A stretch of DNA of 45,840 nt from Paenibacillus sp. 1001270B_150601_E10 (GCF_015558675.1 NZ_JADMOL010000005.1:198395-244234); one strand, 5' to 3'; counted from the stretch's first letter, positions 16,905-26,783 are shown. Notes: generated from the letters alone by a model not told the origin. Numbers and translations: made by a program.

Positions 16905-18615
16905 ATCTCCAGACAGCAGCTCTGCTGCCTGCTCCAAGATGCGCAGCATCGCTTCTGGCGAGTACTCTTTCCAAGGACTCGATGGAATCTGAATGATGCG
17001 ATTTTCTTGCACAAGGCGAAGCGAAAGCCATTCTACGGATCCCTGCAATCGGCTCCAGTGCTCCAGCGTCTCTGATTCCTGGCATACCAGGAGCAGCACC
17101 CTGTCGCAAGGGATTTCCTCTAGTTGTTTAGGTGTTATCGGCGCTCCATTCTCAATATCATGAGGGCCGCTCGGCGAGACGATGCCCAAATCTCCATAGA
17201 CAACATCCTCAATGCCTTGGTTGCTGTACACATATAGCTGATCCTTCAGCATGCGGAGGAACAGCACAGACATCCCTTCTTGCTTCGCTGCAAGCAGTGC
17301 TCGATATTCTTTAACTTTTCGGTCATACGCGGCTATCCAGCGTTCCGCCTCGGCCTCCTCGTCCAGCTGAGCAGCAAGGGCACGGAATGCCGTTCTCCAG
17401 CTATGAGCCCCCTCTACGGAGAGTTCGACTACATCTGATATGGCGGCGGAGCTGCTCCTTCACAGACCGCTTTAAGGTGGACTTGCATAGGATAACGTCT
17501 GGCTCCGCCTCGACTAGCATCGCGAGATTATTCGGTTGGTGCGGAGTATCATGCTGCACATTCAAATGATAGGGAATGTCCACCCCAATGCGTTCGTTGT
17601 AATAGCCTGTCCACTTCGGATGCATGGGTGCGGCATAAGGGATAATATGAAGCGGAAGCAGAAAGCCAACCGTGCAGTGACAGCCATAGATCGCAAGCTT
17701 GCGTCGTCTTCGCTTCATGAATTGAGAAGGTGAATAGCCGTGCTCCTTCTTGAATTTGCGGCTGAAATAAAATTCATCCTCGTAGCCAACCTCATGGGCA
17801 ATATCCCGAAGCCGCTTATCGGAGCGCAGCATCAGCTGCTTGGCTTGATTCATGCGAAGCTCCGTAATATAGCTGCTTGCGCTTAAGCCATACTCTTTCT
17901 TGAACGATTCCACGAAGTACTTGGGACTGAGCTCGGCAAGGCTCGCTAGCTGGTCCATGGTGAGATTCTCGTGGAATCGCTCTTCAATGTACGCCCGCGC
18001 ATGCTCAAGCGAGCCTGACTCTGCGAGCTTGCCATGCTGCCTTGCGGCTTGAGCCATAGCAAGCAGCAGCTGCTGCAGCTCAAGCTGCGCCTGCCAGCGG
18101 AGCAGGGGATCGGCCTCTCTAAAGTGCCGATCAATCATGCGGCATTGCTCCGCTGCAAAGCCTACCGGCTCAACCCGCACCTCCAGCGGGAGCAGATGCC
18201 CGCTGTACGTGATCTCCTTCAGCTCCGTCCAGGAACGGTCCTGCGGAGCGAATAGGCTCCAGCGGAGCACAGCTGCCGCAAGCTCCGTTCCCTCGTCAGC
18301 CACGAGCTGCAATGCGCTGTCCGGCGTACAAAGGTATACGCCGTCCTGCTTTAAGCGGCTTGCTCGCAGATCCCGATACAGCGTCCCTGCTCCAAAAAGC
18401 AGGACAACGAGCGTATAGTTCGTATTAAGCTGCCAATCGCTTTGCTCTCCTGCCTTCACCTTCATCAAGGTGGTGCTCCAGAGCTTCACGCTCCACTCCC
18501 CCATGCAATTTGAAAGAGCATCATCGGAAGGTCTAGCATAGACTTTTTGGCTTAGCGGCGTTTCTATATGTTCCATACCTGTAAATGGGAATGTCGTTGA
18601 GTCTTGCTTGCTCAT
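16893..18615 (-). pseudogene. btr-like: Btr-like AraC regulator fused to a siderophore-binding domain, broken by a frameshift
   Basis: The first frame (18615 to stop at 17401, 404 codons) gives an N-terminal domain, an AraC double helix-turn-helix (ARAYIEERFHENLTMDQLA ... FYFSRKFKKEHGYSPSQF, about 205-305) and the start of a FeuA-like domain (IPYHLNVQ ... PDVILCK). The FeuA-like domain then continues in another frame, open from about 17459 to the stop at 16893: SDVVELSVEGAHSWRTAF, EAERWIAAYDRKV, MSVLFLRMLKDQLYVYSN, DVVYGDLGI. A one-base difference near 17440-17455 would join them into about 574 residues, close to B. subtilis Btr (529). Btr senses the ferric siderophore and activates the uptake operon. 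Either the gene is dead, the sequence has an error, or a shortened regulator is made. Confidence 0.85.
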
Positions 18616-18652
18616 AAGATGCTACCTGCTTTCTTGGAAATTACTATAATAA

Positions 18653-18667
18653 TGATAATCATTATCA
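18653..18667. promoter_or_regulatory. Fur box upstream of the Btr-like regulator gene
   Basis: TGATAATCATTATCA is a perfect 7-1-7 Fur inverted repeat as defined for Bacillus. It lies about 40 bp upstream of the regulator start (18615, minus strand), among TATTAT/TATAGT candidates for a -10. It is about 195 bp from the germination operon on the other side, so regulation of the latter is unlikely. Confidence 0.85.
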
Positions 18668-18860
18668 ATATGACAGCGCAAGCTTTTCTTTTTCCAACGC
18701 CTGCTTCAACATTCTCCGTCTCCTCATCCGTGAATGCCATGCCGACACTTCCCCTTCAGACTAAAGGTTACATATGTTCAGATGCGTGCATGATCCTGCG
18801 GCTCATCGGGCAACCTTTATCTAGTCCTTGTTAAGCGAATGCTCGAAAGGAGGTAACACA

Positions 18861-20321
18861 ATGTCAGCCTATAGCGAAGGGATCAAGAGCAAACTGGAAC
18901 AGCTGCTGCATGATAGCGAGGGCCTGATTGTAAAAGGTATCGGCAAATCGCTGGTCGTCTGCTATATGAACGGCATGGTCGATACTGCACAGCTCAATCT
19001 CAGTGTGTTGGGTCGCCTGCCTGTAGATGGCGAACCAGAATCCATCGATAAACTGCAGGACATGATCGCAGTGGGTGAATGCAACCTGATCCCAACGCTC
19101 ATGAATGGCATAGAGAAGCTGCTAAGCGGCCATGCGCTTGTTACCCTTGCCGGCTCTCAAAAGGCTCTAATCGTTAATGTCGCGAAGATCCCTACTCGAG
19201 CGCCGAGCAATGCAGAGACCGAGTCGACCATCTATGGTCCCAAGATGGCGTTCACGGAATCCATGGAACAGAACACAGCTATGCTTCGCGCTTATATTAC
19301 AAGCGATGAGCTTGTTCAAGAGTCGCTGAATCTCCCTTCCGATACCCATACGATAGCGTGCCTCTTTTATATGAAGAAATCAGAGGACAATCCATTTGTC
19401 GGCCTTATCCGCGACCGCGTTCAAAAGCAGCGCATCAGGGGGCTCATCGGAAGCCCGCTCTTTTTAGAACTCTTAAAGGATAATAAATACTCATTATTTC
19501 CGGAAATCAGTTTAACCGAACGGCCAGATCGAACCGCTCAGGCTCTGCTTGAGGACAAGGTCGTGGTTATGGTAGAGGGCAACTCTCAGGTCATCATAGG
19601 CCCGAACTCATTCATTGACTTTTTTCATTCCGTGGAGGATCGATATTCCACTTGGGGGATTGGCTGGTTCAATCGCGCTTTACGAACAGCAGCATTAATG
19701 ATTTCGATTTATATCACACCGTTATATGTAGCGGCACTCACTTTTCATTATGAGGTGATCCCTTCCACACTGCTCGTTCCGCTTATCGCATCGCGTTCCA
19801 AGGTTCCCTTTCCCCCCTTAATTGAGACGCTTATCTTAGAGGTCTCGATAGAGCTGCTTCGGGAAGCTGGCGCGAGACTCCCTACCAAAGTGGGGCAAAC
19901 GATAGGGATTGTCGGGGCTATTGTCATTGGACAAGCGGCAGTAGAAGCTGGATTTACTAGCAATACGCTCATTATGCTGGTTGCACTCGCCGCCTTGGGT
20001 TCTTTTACGACGCCCAATTATATGATGAGTTCAACGATACGGCTAATCCGCTTTCCAATGCTCTTTGCGGCAGGCTTTCTAGGATTGCCCGGGATCGCAT
20101 TTCTTACGGGGCTGCTCTTCATCCATCTCTTGTGTATGACCAGCTATGGGAAGCCCTACTTGTTCCCGTTTTATCCACCAAGCAAGAAGGGCATCATCTA
20201 CAGCATGCTGATGACCGTGCCCTCTTTGTTTCACTATCGAACAGACCTAACGACCAGCAATACGAAGAGTCTTCGAGCAGGTATCCATTCATGGATCAAA
20301 GCTGACGACGATGAGGATTAA
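18861..20321 (+). CDS. Spore germinant receptor subunit A (GerA/GerKA family)
   Basis: About 486 residues. A soluble N-terminal domain of some 240 residues is followed by about five hydrophobic segments. Family marks include VVVMVEGNSQVIIGPNSFIDFFHSVEDRY just before the first helix, ALTFHYEVIPSTLL, and SRSKVPFPPLIETLILEVSIELLREAGARLPTKVGQTIGIVGAIVIGQAAVEAG. The receptor lies in the spore inner membrane and detects amino acids or sugars. ATG 18861 is placed after a strong AAAGGAGGT; the open frame extends back to 18828 only through that site. First gene of a three-gene operon with B and C subunits, divergent from the siderophore regulator. Confidence 0.95.
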   Translation: MSAYSEGIKSKLEQLLHDSEGLIVKGIGKSLVVCYMNGMVDTAQLNLSVLGRLPVDGEPESIDKLQDMIAVGECNLIPTLMNGIEKLLSGHALVTLAGSQKALIVNVAKIPTRAPSNAETESTIYGPKMAFTESMEQNTAMLRAYITSDELVQESLNLPSDTHTIACLFYMKKSEDNPFVGLIRDRVQKQRIRGLIGSPLFLELLKDNKYSLFPEISLTERPDRTAQALLEDKVVVMVEGNSQVIIGPNSFIDFFHSVEDRYSTWGIGWFNRALRTAALMISIYITPLYVAALTFHYEVIPSTLLVPLIASRSKVPFPPLIETLILEVSIELLREAGARLPTKVGQTIGIVGAIVIGQAAVEAGFTSNTLIMLVALAALGSFTTPNYMMSSTIRLIRFPMLFAAGFLGLPGIAFLTGLLFIHLLCMTSYGKPYLFPFYPPSKKGIIYSMLMTVPSLFHYRTDLTTSNTKSLRAGIHSWIKADDDED

Positions 20322-20330
20322 GGTGAAGCC

Positions 20331-21458
20331 ATGAAGATTGTGTATACACCTAAAAAGGACCTTCAGATCCACGCATTTTTGCTGTTTTTTGTACTGTGCA
20401 ATACGCAGATTGGCGTCGGCATCTTTAACTTCCAACGCTCCATCTATCAAGCTGCAGGCCATCTTGCATGGTTGTCTGTCATTGTGGCGGGAATCTTTAC
20501 GCATCTTCTCGTATGGCTTATCGTGCGTACGCTCGATAGATACGAATCCTCTGATCTTTATGGCATTCAATATGATCTGTTTGGCAAGGGCATCAGCATG
20601 ATTTTCAATTCAGCCTATTTGCTCTATTTTTTAGGTGTGTTCACTGCGATCATGCGGAATTATGTGGAGGTCATCCAAGCGTGGATCTTTCCAGATATCT
20701 CATCCTGGGTCGTACTCTTACTGTTGTCTATTCTTACGATATATGCTGGAAACGGCGGCATTCGTGTCATTATTGGCCTGTGTGTCATAGGATTCGTCCT
20801 CATTGTGCTGGCTTCTGTTCTTTTTTATTCTCCACTGAAATATGCCGTCTGGAGTCAGCTGCTTCCATTGGAAGTGAAGGAGCCCATGAAAGTTCTAAAT
20901 GGCGCATGGGAGATGGGGTTTAGCTTAGCAGGGTTTGAAATCATCATGCTGCTCTACCCTTTTATCCGCAATAAAAAAAGAGTGCTGCTCCATGCCCAGT
21001 TGGGGATTGCCTTTAGCAACATTGTGTATCTCATTATCATGATCATATCTATTGTCTACTTCTCTTCATGTCAGCTGGAAAGAGCGGTATGGCCTTCGAT
21101 TAATTTGCTTAAGATCGTTAAATACCCTTATCTTGAACGCTTGGAGTTTATCGTGATTTCACTTTGGATGCTGGTTACGCTAACCGGACTCTCTGTCACT
21201 ATGTGGGCGATAACAAGGGGCTGCAAACGGATGTGGGGAGGAAGGCCTCAAGTGGTGATGATCATTGTTGTTATCGTGACATTTATGATCTCCATGAATA
21301 TCGAAGAGCATATTCAGATTGAGAAGTTTAATAAATGGATTGATAGGAGCACGCTCCTTTTTTCTTATCTGTATCCTATTCTATTGTGCTTCATTGCCAG
21401 TATCGTATTGGCTTACCGCAAACGCAAACCCGTGAATGACGAAGGTGATTCCTCATGA
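20331..21458 (+). CDS. Spore germinant receptor subunit B (GerB/GerKB family permease)
   Basis: 375 residues, ten hydrophobic helices, of the amino-acid permease-like endospore germination family. The opening QIHAFLLFFVLCNTQIGVGIFNFQRSIYQAAGHLAWLSVIVAG is typical, with the glycine-rich TQIGVGI stretch that lines the germinant site in this family. It starts nine bases after the A-subunit gene with AAGGTG as ribosome site, and its last four bases (ATGA) overlap the C-subunit start. Confidence 0.95.
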   Translation: MKIVYTPKKDLQIHAFLLFFVLCNTQIGVGIFNFQRSIYQAAGHLAWLSVIVAGIFTHLLVWLIVRTLDRYESSDLYGIQYDLFGKGISMIFNSAYLLYFLGVFTAIMRNYVEVIQAWIFPDISSWVVLLLLSILTIYAGNGGIRVIIGLCVIGFVLIVLASVLFYSPLKYAVWSQLLPLEVKEPMKVLNGAWEMGFSLAGFEIIMLLYPFIRNKKRVLLHAQLGIAFSNIVYLIIMIISIVYFSSCQLERAVWPSINLLKIVKYPYLERLEFIVISLWMLVTLTGLSVTMWAITRGCKRMWGGRPQVVMIIVVIVTFMISMNIEEHIQIEKFNKWIDRSTLLFSYLYPILLCFIASIVLAYRKRKPVNDEGDSS

Positions 21459-22600
21459 AGGTGACAAAGCTCCTCATGATCCTAGCAACGTTACTTTTGC
21501 TTGCTGGATGCCTAAAAACGAATGTCTTAGAGCGTTTATCCATCGTCACTGCACTTGGCTATGACGCAAAAAAAGACCATACCTTTCAAGTCAGTGCCTC
21601 CTACTTGGAATCATTGCCGGATGCGAAGGATAAGAATCGAACGGTCTCCGTAAAGGCCGAGACGAGTAAAGGAGCACGGCGGAAAATCAATCAAAAACTG
21701 CCCTATGAGCTGGCAAGCGGGCAGGTTCGAGTCATTTTATTGAATCGCGATATTTTCAATCTGAGGATGATCAATGAAATCGATCTGCTGAGCCGCGATC
21801 CGTCTTTTGGAGATATGATCAAAGTTGCAGTAGTAGATGGAAGCGTAGAAGAGCTGCTCTCCTACAAGTACGAATCGATTCCGAATATCGGAACCTATCT
21901 GAACAGTCTGCTGGAGCATAATACGAAGTACAGTTGGTCCCCTGTCATGACTTTGCATGAGTTCACACGCTGTCGGGACCAGAATCTTGCACGTGATATG
22001 GTCCTTCCTCTAATCAAACGTGAGGGGGATGAGGTCATTCTGTCTAATTTGCAGTTGCTTCATGGCGTACATATTGTAGGCGAAGCAACACCAAAGGAAG
22101 GATACTTCTTGAAAGCGATAAGAGGAGAGCCTACCGCTTATTTGTATGAATGCATCATCAATAAGAAAGACCTGTCCGCCAGCGGCATGAATCGATATAT
22201 ATATAAACAATCAACCTCCAATGACAGTATCAAAATTGTGTTTAAGGTTGTTAAAAGTAAAGGCCGTGTAGAGCTTACCAACGCAAGCAGTCTCGACTTT
22301 AACGCAACGATTGATATGGATGTCGACGTGCAGGAAATATCGGAGCGATATGATTTGAAAAATAACGAAGCTGTTAAAGCCCTTAAGCATCAGTTAAATA
22401 GGGAGCTCACTGCTGATTTTCAAAAGCTGCTCGACAAGCTCAAGTCATTGAATGCAGATTGCATAGGACTCGGTGAAACGTATCGAAGCCAAGTGTCACA
22501 GGCTCAATCGTCGAAGATCAACTGGTCGAAGGCCTTTCCTACCGCCTCGATTCATGGGAAGGTCAATCTTAAGATCCTTCGTACAGGAACGTTGGAATAG
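21455..22600 (+). CDS. Spore germinant receptor subunit C, Ger(x)C lipoprotein
   Basis: 381 residues. A lipoprotein signal ends at LLLAGC (Cys near residue 19). The family opening NVLERLSIVTALGYD follows, and the C-terminal domain has the YKQSTSNDSIKIVFKVVKSKGRVELTN and LKHQLNRELTADFQKLLDKLKSLNADCIGLGE segments usual for Ger(x)C. Lipidated C subunits sit on the outer face of the spore inner membrane and complete the receptor. ATGA overlap with the B gene shows translational coupling. A hairpin follows the gene. Confidence 0.95.
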   Translation: MKVTKLLMILATLLLLAGCLKTNVLERLSIVTALGYDAKKDHTFQVSASYLESLPDAKDKNRTVSVKAETSKGARRKINQKLPYELASGQVRVILLNRDIFNLRMINEIDLLSRDPSFGDMIKVAVVDGSVEELLSYKYESIPNIGTYLNSLLEHNTKYSWSPVMTLHEFTRCRDQNLARDMVLPLIKREGDEVILSNLQLLHGVHIVGEATPKEGYFLKAIRGEPTAYLYECIINKKDLSASGMNRYIYKQSTSNDSIKIVFKVVKSKGRVELTNASSLDFNATIDMDVDVQEISERYDLKNNEAVKALKHQLNRELTADFQKLLDKLKSLNADCIGLGETYRSQVSQAQSSKINWSKAFPTASIHGKVNLKILRTGTLE

Positions 22601-22651
22601 CCTCTTGCAATATGCATTCCTCATGCAATTGGTTCACTTTTTTGCACACAA

Positions 22652-22682
22652 AAAGGGTCTTGCCATTAGCAAGACTCTTTGT
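22652..22682. terminator. Hairpin between the germination operon and the convergent EAL gene
   Basis: AAAGGGTCTTGC (22652-22663) pairs with GCAAGACTCTTT (22669-22680), 11 of 12 pairs, with a 5-base loop. The T content downstream on the plus strand is moderate, and the A-run on the left allows use in reverse. Confidence 0.65.
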
Positions 22683-22702
22683 ATCTTTTAGAAAATCGAT
22701 GT

Positions 22703-24955
22703 TCATTCTTGCAATCCGTTCGTCTGGCCTTCTTGCAATAAAGATTCGAACTCATCCACAGGCATAGGTTTCGCAAAGTAGTACCCTTGAGCCAGGTCAC
22801 AGTCCATCTCCTGCAGATAGGCTACCTGTTCCTCTGTCTCTACCCCTTCCGCAACGACCCTCATGTTCAAATCATGTGCCAGCTTAATCATATGATCGAT
22901 GACAATTCTTCCGCGCTCGTCGCTCGTCTCACTCACAAAGAAGCCGCGGTCAAGCTTAATCACATCGGCTGGAATTGATTGGAGCAAGCTTAAGGATGAG
23001 TAGCCTGTTCCGAAGTCATCGATCGACAGGGTAAAGCCTAAGCTCTTCAGCTTAAGGAGCACTGCTCTTAAATAGTTGATATTTTCAAACACAATCGATT
23101 CGGTCAGCTCCACCTCGATTAAAGAAGGCGGAATATCATATTTATGTACAATGTTCGCAAGCTTCATAAGAAAGTCAGAACGTATAAGATGCACCCGCGA
23201 GAAATTGACCGAGATCGGAATCGGCTCTAATCCGTGGGTGATCCATGTTTTCAGAAGACCGCATACGTACTCAAATACCATCAGATCTACATGAACGATA
23301 AAGCCATTCTTCTCAAGGATCGGGATAAAGACATTGGGAGCTATCAGCCCTTTCTTGGGGTGGTTCCAACGGACAAGGGCCTCTGCACATCGAATTCGTC
23401 TATCCTTTATACCGTATTTGGGCTGCAGGTAAACTACAAATTCCCCTTGCTCCAGGGCATCATGCATCCGTCTTTCAATATCCTGCTCAGCTAAGACCTG
23501 CTCCAGCATTTCATCGCTGAAGAAGGCACACCGCCAGCCATACTCACCTTTTATCGACTTGGCGGCCATGGCGGCACGATCCAACATGGTGTGAATATCG
23601 ATGCTTTTATCGGTAACCAGATAAATGCCGCAATAGAGGACGAGGTGTCGGTCCTCAATTACCTTCGAAGCATATTTGCTAAGGTGTTGGTTGAGCCCAT
23701 TCAGGCGCGACCATAGCTCAGCCTTCGTATCATAGCTTGTTAGCAATGCGAAACGGTCTCCATTCAAACGGCCAAACAGATCAGTAGATCCTGCGCGTTC
23801 CTTTACTGTATGGGCAATATGCTGTAGGATCAAATTGCCCTCTTGGAACCCATATCCTTCATTGATGTATTTAAATCGGTCAATATTGAACTGGGCAATC
23901 GCAAACGACTTATTGGGATGCTTACTCATCATGATGTGGGCATCCCGCTTAAACTTATAGGCGCTTGGAATTTGCGTAAGCTCATCCATAAAGGCAATGT
24001 TCTCGATATCCTTTCTGAGCCTTCTTTTATTCCATAAACTACGGATATAGATCATCGTGAGCACCGCGACTATGATAAAGCACAGTAAGTAAGTAGACCC
24101 GATCATGATATTCGCTCGATTCATGACCACACCCCGGGATACAACGGATACCATATACCAATCATTAATCCCATTCATTTTTGAATACCCCATCAGCTTG
24201 ACGTCTCCATCCAGCCGGAACGTTGCGACACCGTTCTCGTTCATCTTAAAAGACTCGCCAAAGGCCTTCATTTCTTTCAGGTTATAGGGATCGCGATAAA
24301 TGTAATCAAACAGATTGTCGATCGATGAATTGCTGTCTGGATGCCGAGAGACGAGGATCACATTTCCTTTCGGATCGATAATTTGAGAATAGCCATGACC
24401 ATTGAAAAAGGAAGTGCTCAACGCATCTACCAAATCATGTGTGTATTTGCTTGCACTTAAAGTTGCTCTCACTTTACCGTCGATCACGATTGGGCTATTA
24501 AAGGTGATAATTTCTTGATTGGATATTTGATCTGTAAATGGTGGGGATATATTGCTTATTCCTTGTAGCGCTTTATGGAACCATTCCTCCTTCGATACAT
24601 TAAATGTTCGACCATCGGATGCATAGGCTCTGCCGTCTGGGGAGTTGATGCTAATGCGGTTAAATTGATACTTCTTATCAAAGTGCTGCAGATACTTCTG
24701 AATCTCTCCCCAGCTTTGGAAATTAGCTTCAGCTAAAGAGTCTGCAATACTTTCTAGCGTGTTTAATTGGCCTGTTATCATATTTTCAATGGAGTAACTC
24801 GCTTGGATCGTTGCTTCGGAAATGGTTCGAACCGCTTCCTCCTCCAAGGTGTTGGAAATCCACTTTACGTAATAATAGGAGCAGCCTGCAAAGATCAAGG
24901 CCGCTATCAGGATGAGTACAGCGGTCATCCTTGAAAAAGATAAAATTCGTTTCAT
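22703..24955 (-). CDS. Membrane sensor: dCache - degenerate GGDEF - EAL (likely c-di-GMP phosphodiesterase)
   Basis: About 750 residues. A membrane helix near the start, an extracytoplasmic Cache-type domain (about 35-275), a second helix (STYLLCFIIVAVLTMIYI), a GGDEF domain and an EAL domain. The GGDEF signature is NGDRF (about residues 398-402), so cyclase activity should be lost. The EAL domain keeps its catalytic residues: AEALVRW, SVNFSR, VELTES, DDFGTGYSSL, VIKLDR and AEGVETEEQ. It should therefore hydrolyse c-di-GMP in response to an external ligand, perhaps with GTP bound to the degenerate domain. ATG 24955 follows AGGCGG by about nine bases; the frame reaches 24982. Confidence 0.92.
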   Translation of the reverse strand: MKRILSFSRMTAVLILIAALIFAGCSYYYVKWISNTLEEEAVRTISEATIQASYSIENMITGQLNTLESIADSLAEANFQSWGEIQKYLQHFDKKYQFNRISINSPDGRAYASDGRTFNVSKEEWFHKALQGISNISPPFTDQISNQEIITFNSPIVIDGKVRATLSASKYTHDLVDALSTSFFNGHGYSQIIDPKGNVILVSRHPDSNSSIDNLFDYIYRDPYNLKEMKAFGESFKMNENGVATFRLDGDVKLMGYSKMNGINDWYMVSVVSRGVVMNRANIMIGSTYLLCFIIVAVLTMIYIRSLWNKRRLRKDIENIAFMDELTQIPSAYKFKRDAHIMMSKHPNKSFAIAQFNIDRFKYINEGYGFQEGNLILQHIAHTVKERAGSTDLFGRLNGDRFALLTSYDTKAELWSRLNGLNQHLSKYASKVIEDRHLVLYCGIYLVTDKSIDIHTMLDRAAMAAKSIKGEYGWRCAFFSDEMLEQVLAEQDIERRMHDALEQGEFVVYLQPKYGIKDRRIRCAEALVRWNHPKKGLIAPNVFIPILEKNGFIVHVDLMVFEYVCGLLKTWITHGLEPIPISVNFSRVHLIRSDFLMKLANIVHKYDIPPSLIEVELTESIVFENINYLRAVLLKLKSLGFTLSIDDFGTGYSSLSLLQSIPADVIKLDRGFFVSETSDERGRIVIDHMIKLAHDLNMRVVAEGVETEEQVAYLQEMDCDLAQGYYFAKPMPVDEFESLLQEGQTNGLQE

Positions 24956-25114
24956 AGCATAAGTCCGCCTACTGATAAGCATTATTTAGTGAAACAATTC
25001 ACCCCCTTAAATTTAGCATAGAATGCTTTGCGGTTAAAGCATCGATTCCGTGAAGCCTATCTTTGTCAATCCATCGATATACCTATGTCTCGCTTATATT
25101 GATGTAAGCATAGG

Positions 25115-25142
25115 AAAAAACCACCTTATGTCGGTGGTTTTT
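25115..25142 (-). terminator. Rho-independent terminator after the DUF4179 gene
   Basis: AAACCACC (25118-25125) pairs with GGTGGTTT (25133-25140) over 8 bp with a 7-base loop. On the minus strand it is followed by TTTTTT. Confidence 0.85.
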
Positions 25143-25165
25143 CGATGAAACTATCAAATTGTCTC

Positions 25166-26500
25166 TTATTGGGTCTTAATCGGAATATTCGTATCATTGA
25201 TTCGGAGCTCTGCGATATTCTCAATCTGTATAGGAAAATCAGATAAGTACTTGATTGATTCTTCTCCATCCTTCGTTAAAGTCAAATCATGACTATACTT
25301 CTGTACCGTCCCGTCTTTCATCCTGAGTTGAACATCAAGTTTGTCTGCCGCCTGATGTCGGCTGACAATTGTAATGCCAAGCGGCTGAATCTCAATCTGA
25401 TCAAGTCGTTCAGTCCCAAGGTCAATGTTCTCCAATACCACACTCGATGAATCGACAGCTTTCATTTCAAACATCGCCGTCCAATTCCCTTCGGTATAAT
25501 GATGATTTTTAACAAAATACCCGTACAACTGATACTTGGAGATGTTCGTTGGCCCGATATCAAAAATATACTCAATATAATCATGTCCGTACATGGTATG
25601 ACCCTGCTCGTCTACCCCGTATGTCACGCTGCTTGAACCAATTCGTTCTCCCCGTTCAGAGAGAAGATAGAGATCCCCGTTGTCATCGATGCTTTCTTTC
25701 CATTTGGTCTTCACATGTAGCCTGCCATTGACAAAACCGATATTGGCAACTTGAACCATGTCCACACCGGGTACAGAACGATTCATATGATCTGCTTGGA
25801 GAACTTGAATCTCTGAAACTTCTTTCTCCCTCCAATCCTGAAGAAGCAGACCTCCAGCGCCGGGAATATGATTCAGATCAAGCTCCATGGTTAAAGGCTG
25901 TTTTGCTGCTTCCTGTTCCAGATTAATTCCTAGATTAACGTGATCCATATCTGGCTTGCCGCTCAAAAAGGAAGACAACCTCAACGTCACCTTTTTCCCG
26001 TTTAAGTCCTTTGCTCCGTGAGCGAGTAACTGAATAGTAGCTTTCTTTGCCACAGCATCATACTCGACAAGCTTATGGGTAAACATCTTAGCTCCTTGAA
26101 CCGAATAGTCATAGAGATCAACCGTATTATCGATACGATCCTGAACGGTATCCTGCAAGGTTAGATATACAATAGCGGTCTCATCATCATTCATCGCTGC
26201 GACCACTTCCATCTTGATTCCCTGATCCATGGACACTTGCTGGATCGGCCTGAGATTGAGGCCTATCTGATTCCCTACAAGCTCCACAACCTGTTGAAAA
26301 GCAGGAATCTGAGCAGCCACGACCGGTACCACGACGATTAAGCTAATGCCGATGGATAGAGCCAGAACGACTGGCTTTTTGACCATGCGATTCGTATTTT
26401 TCCTGTTATAGGTTGTATAAGGTATATCTTCAGGATTAACATTCATCTTCACGGCTGATAGCCTCGTATCGATGATTTGCTTCAAGCTGCCGTCATTCAT
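25166..26500 (-). CDS. DUF4179-domain membrane protein (anti-sigma-factor-like)
   Basis: 444 residues: a short cytoplasmic part of about 43 residues, one membrane helix (VVLALSIGISLIVVVPVVAA), and a large outer region with the DUF4179 pattern (GLNLRPIQQVSMDQGIKMEVVAAMNDDETAIVYLTLQD) followed by a second beta-rich domain of the DUF5643 type. Such proteins are regularly encoded right after an ECF-like sigma factor and are thought to act as its anti-sigma factor or sensor. Here the ATG overlaps the stop of a sigma-factor gene (ATGAATGA, eight-base overlap) and has a good GGAGTGGACGAGG leader. The partner sigma factor is incomplete, so present function is unclear. Confidence 0.85.
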   Translation of the reverse strand: MNDGSLKQIIDTRLSAVKMNVNPEDIPYTTYNRKNTNRMVKKPVVLALSIGISLIVVVPVVAAQIPAFQQVVELVGNQIGLNLRPIQQVSMDQGIKMEVVAAMNDDETAIVYLTLQDTVQDRIDNTVDLYDYSVQGAKMFTHKLVEYDAVAKKATIQLLAHGAKDLNGKKVTLRLSSFLSGKPDMDHVNLGINLEQEAAKQPLTMELDLNHIPGAGGLLLQDWREKEVSEIQVLQADHMNRSVPGVDMVQVANIGFVNGRLHVKTKWKESIDDNGDLYLLSERGERIGSSSVTYGVDEQGHTMYGHDYIEYIFDIGPTNISKYQLYGYFVKNHHYTEGNWTAMFEMKAVDSSSVVLENIDLGTERLDQIEIQPLGITIVSRHQAADKLDVQLRMKDGTVQKYSHDLTLTKDGEESIKYLSDFPIQIENIAELRINDTNIPIKTQ

Positions 26501-26783
26501 CCTCGTCCACTCCTTCCCACTGGATTCTAAGCTTCTCTCTGGCCCGCTTCAATCGAACAGATACGGTCGATTCTTTAAGCTGCAGCACGACTGCAATCTC
26601 TCGAATCTTAAGCTCCTGATAGTAATATAACAGGATGACCTCTCTATACTTGGATGGCAGCGACATGATCATGACCAGCAAGGAATCACTGTATTGTTCG
26701 ATCATACGTTTAAGTTCGCTCTCATTCGGTACAGTTCCCCATGAACGATTCATATTTCCAATAACCTCACCCCTTATGGTCAT
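26493..26783 (-). CDS. Truncated ECF-type sigma factor retaining only region 4
   Basis: 96 codons (86 if ATG 26753 is used, which has GGGGTGAGG eleven bases upstream). The C-terminal half is a clear sigma region 4: SLPSKYREVILLYYYQELKIREIAVVLQLKESTVSVRLKRAREKLRIQW, with the helix-turn-helix that binds the -35 element. Sigma region 2, which should precede it by some 100 residues, is absent: an in-frame stop lies at about 26808 and none of the upstream frames I read encodes region 2. It may be a remnant, or a small region-4 protein acting with the DUF4179 partner. Overlap with that gene is as in intact loci. Confidence 0.75.
   Translation of the reverse strand: MTIRGEVIGNMNRSWGTVPNESELKRMIEQYSDSLLVMIMSLPSKYREVILLYYYQELKIREIAVVLQLKESTVSVRLKRAREKLRIQWEGVDEDE

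Noticed and set aside
18653-18860. Fur control of the germination operon
   Set aside because: The Fur box is about 195 bp from the germination gene start and close to the divergent regulator gene, and germination genes are normally expressed in the forespore.
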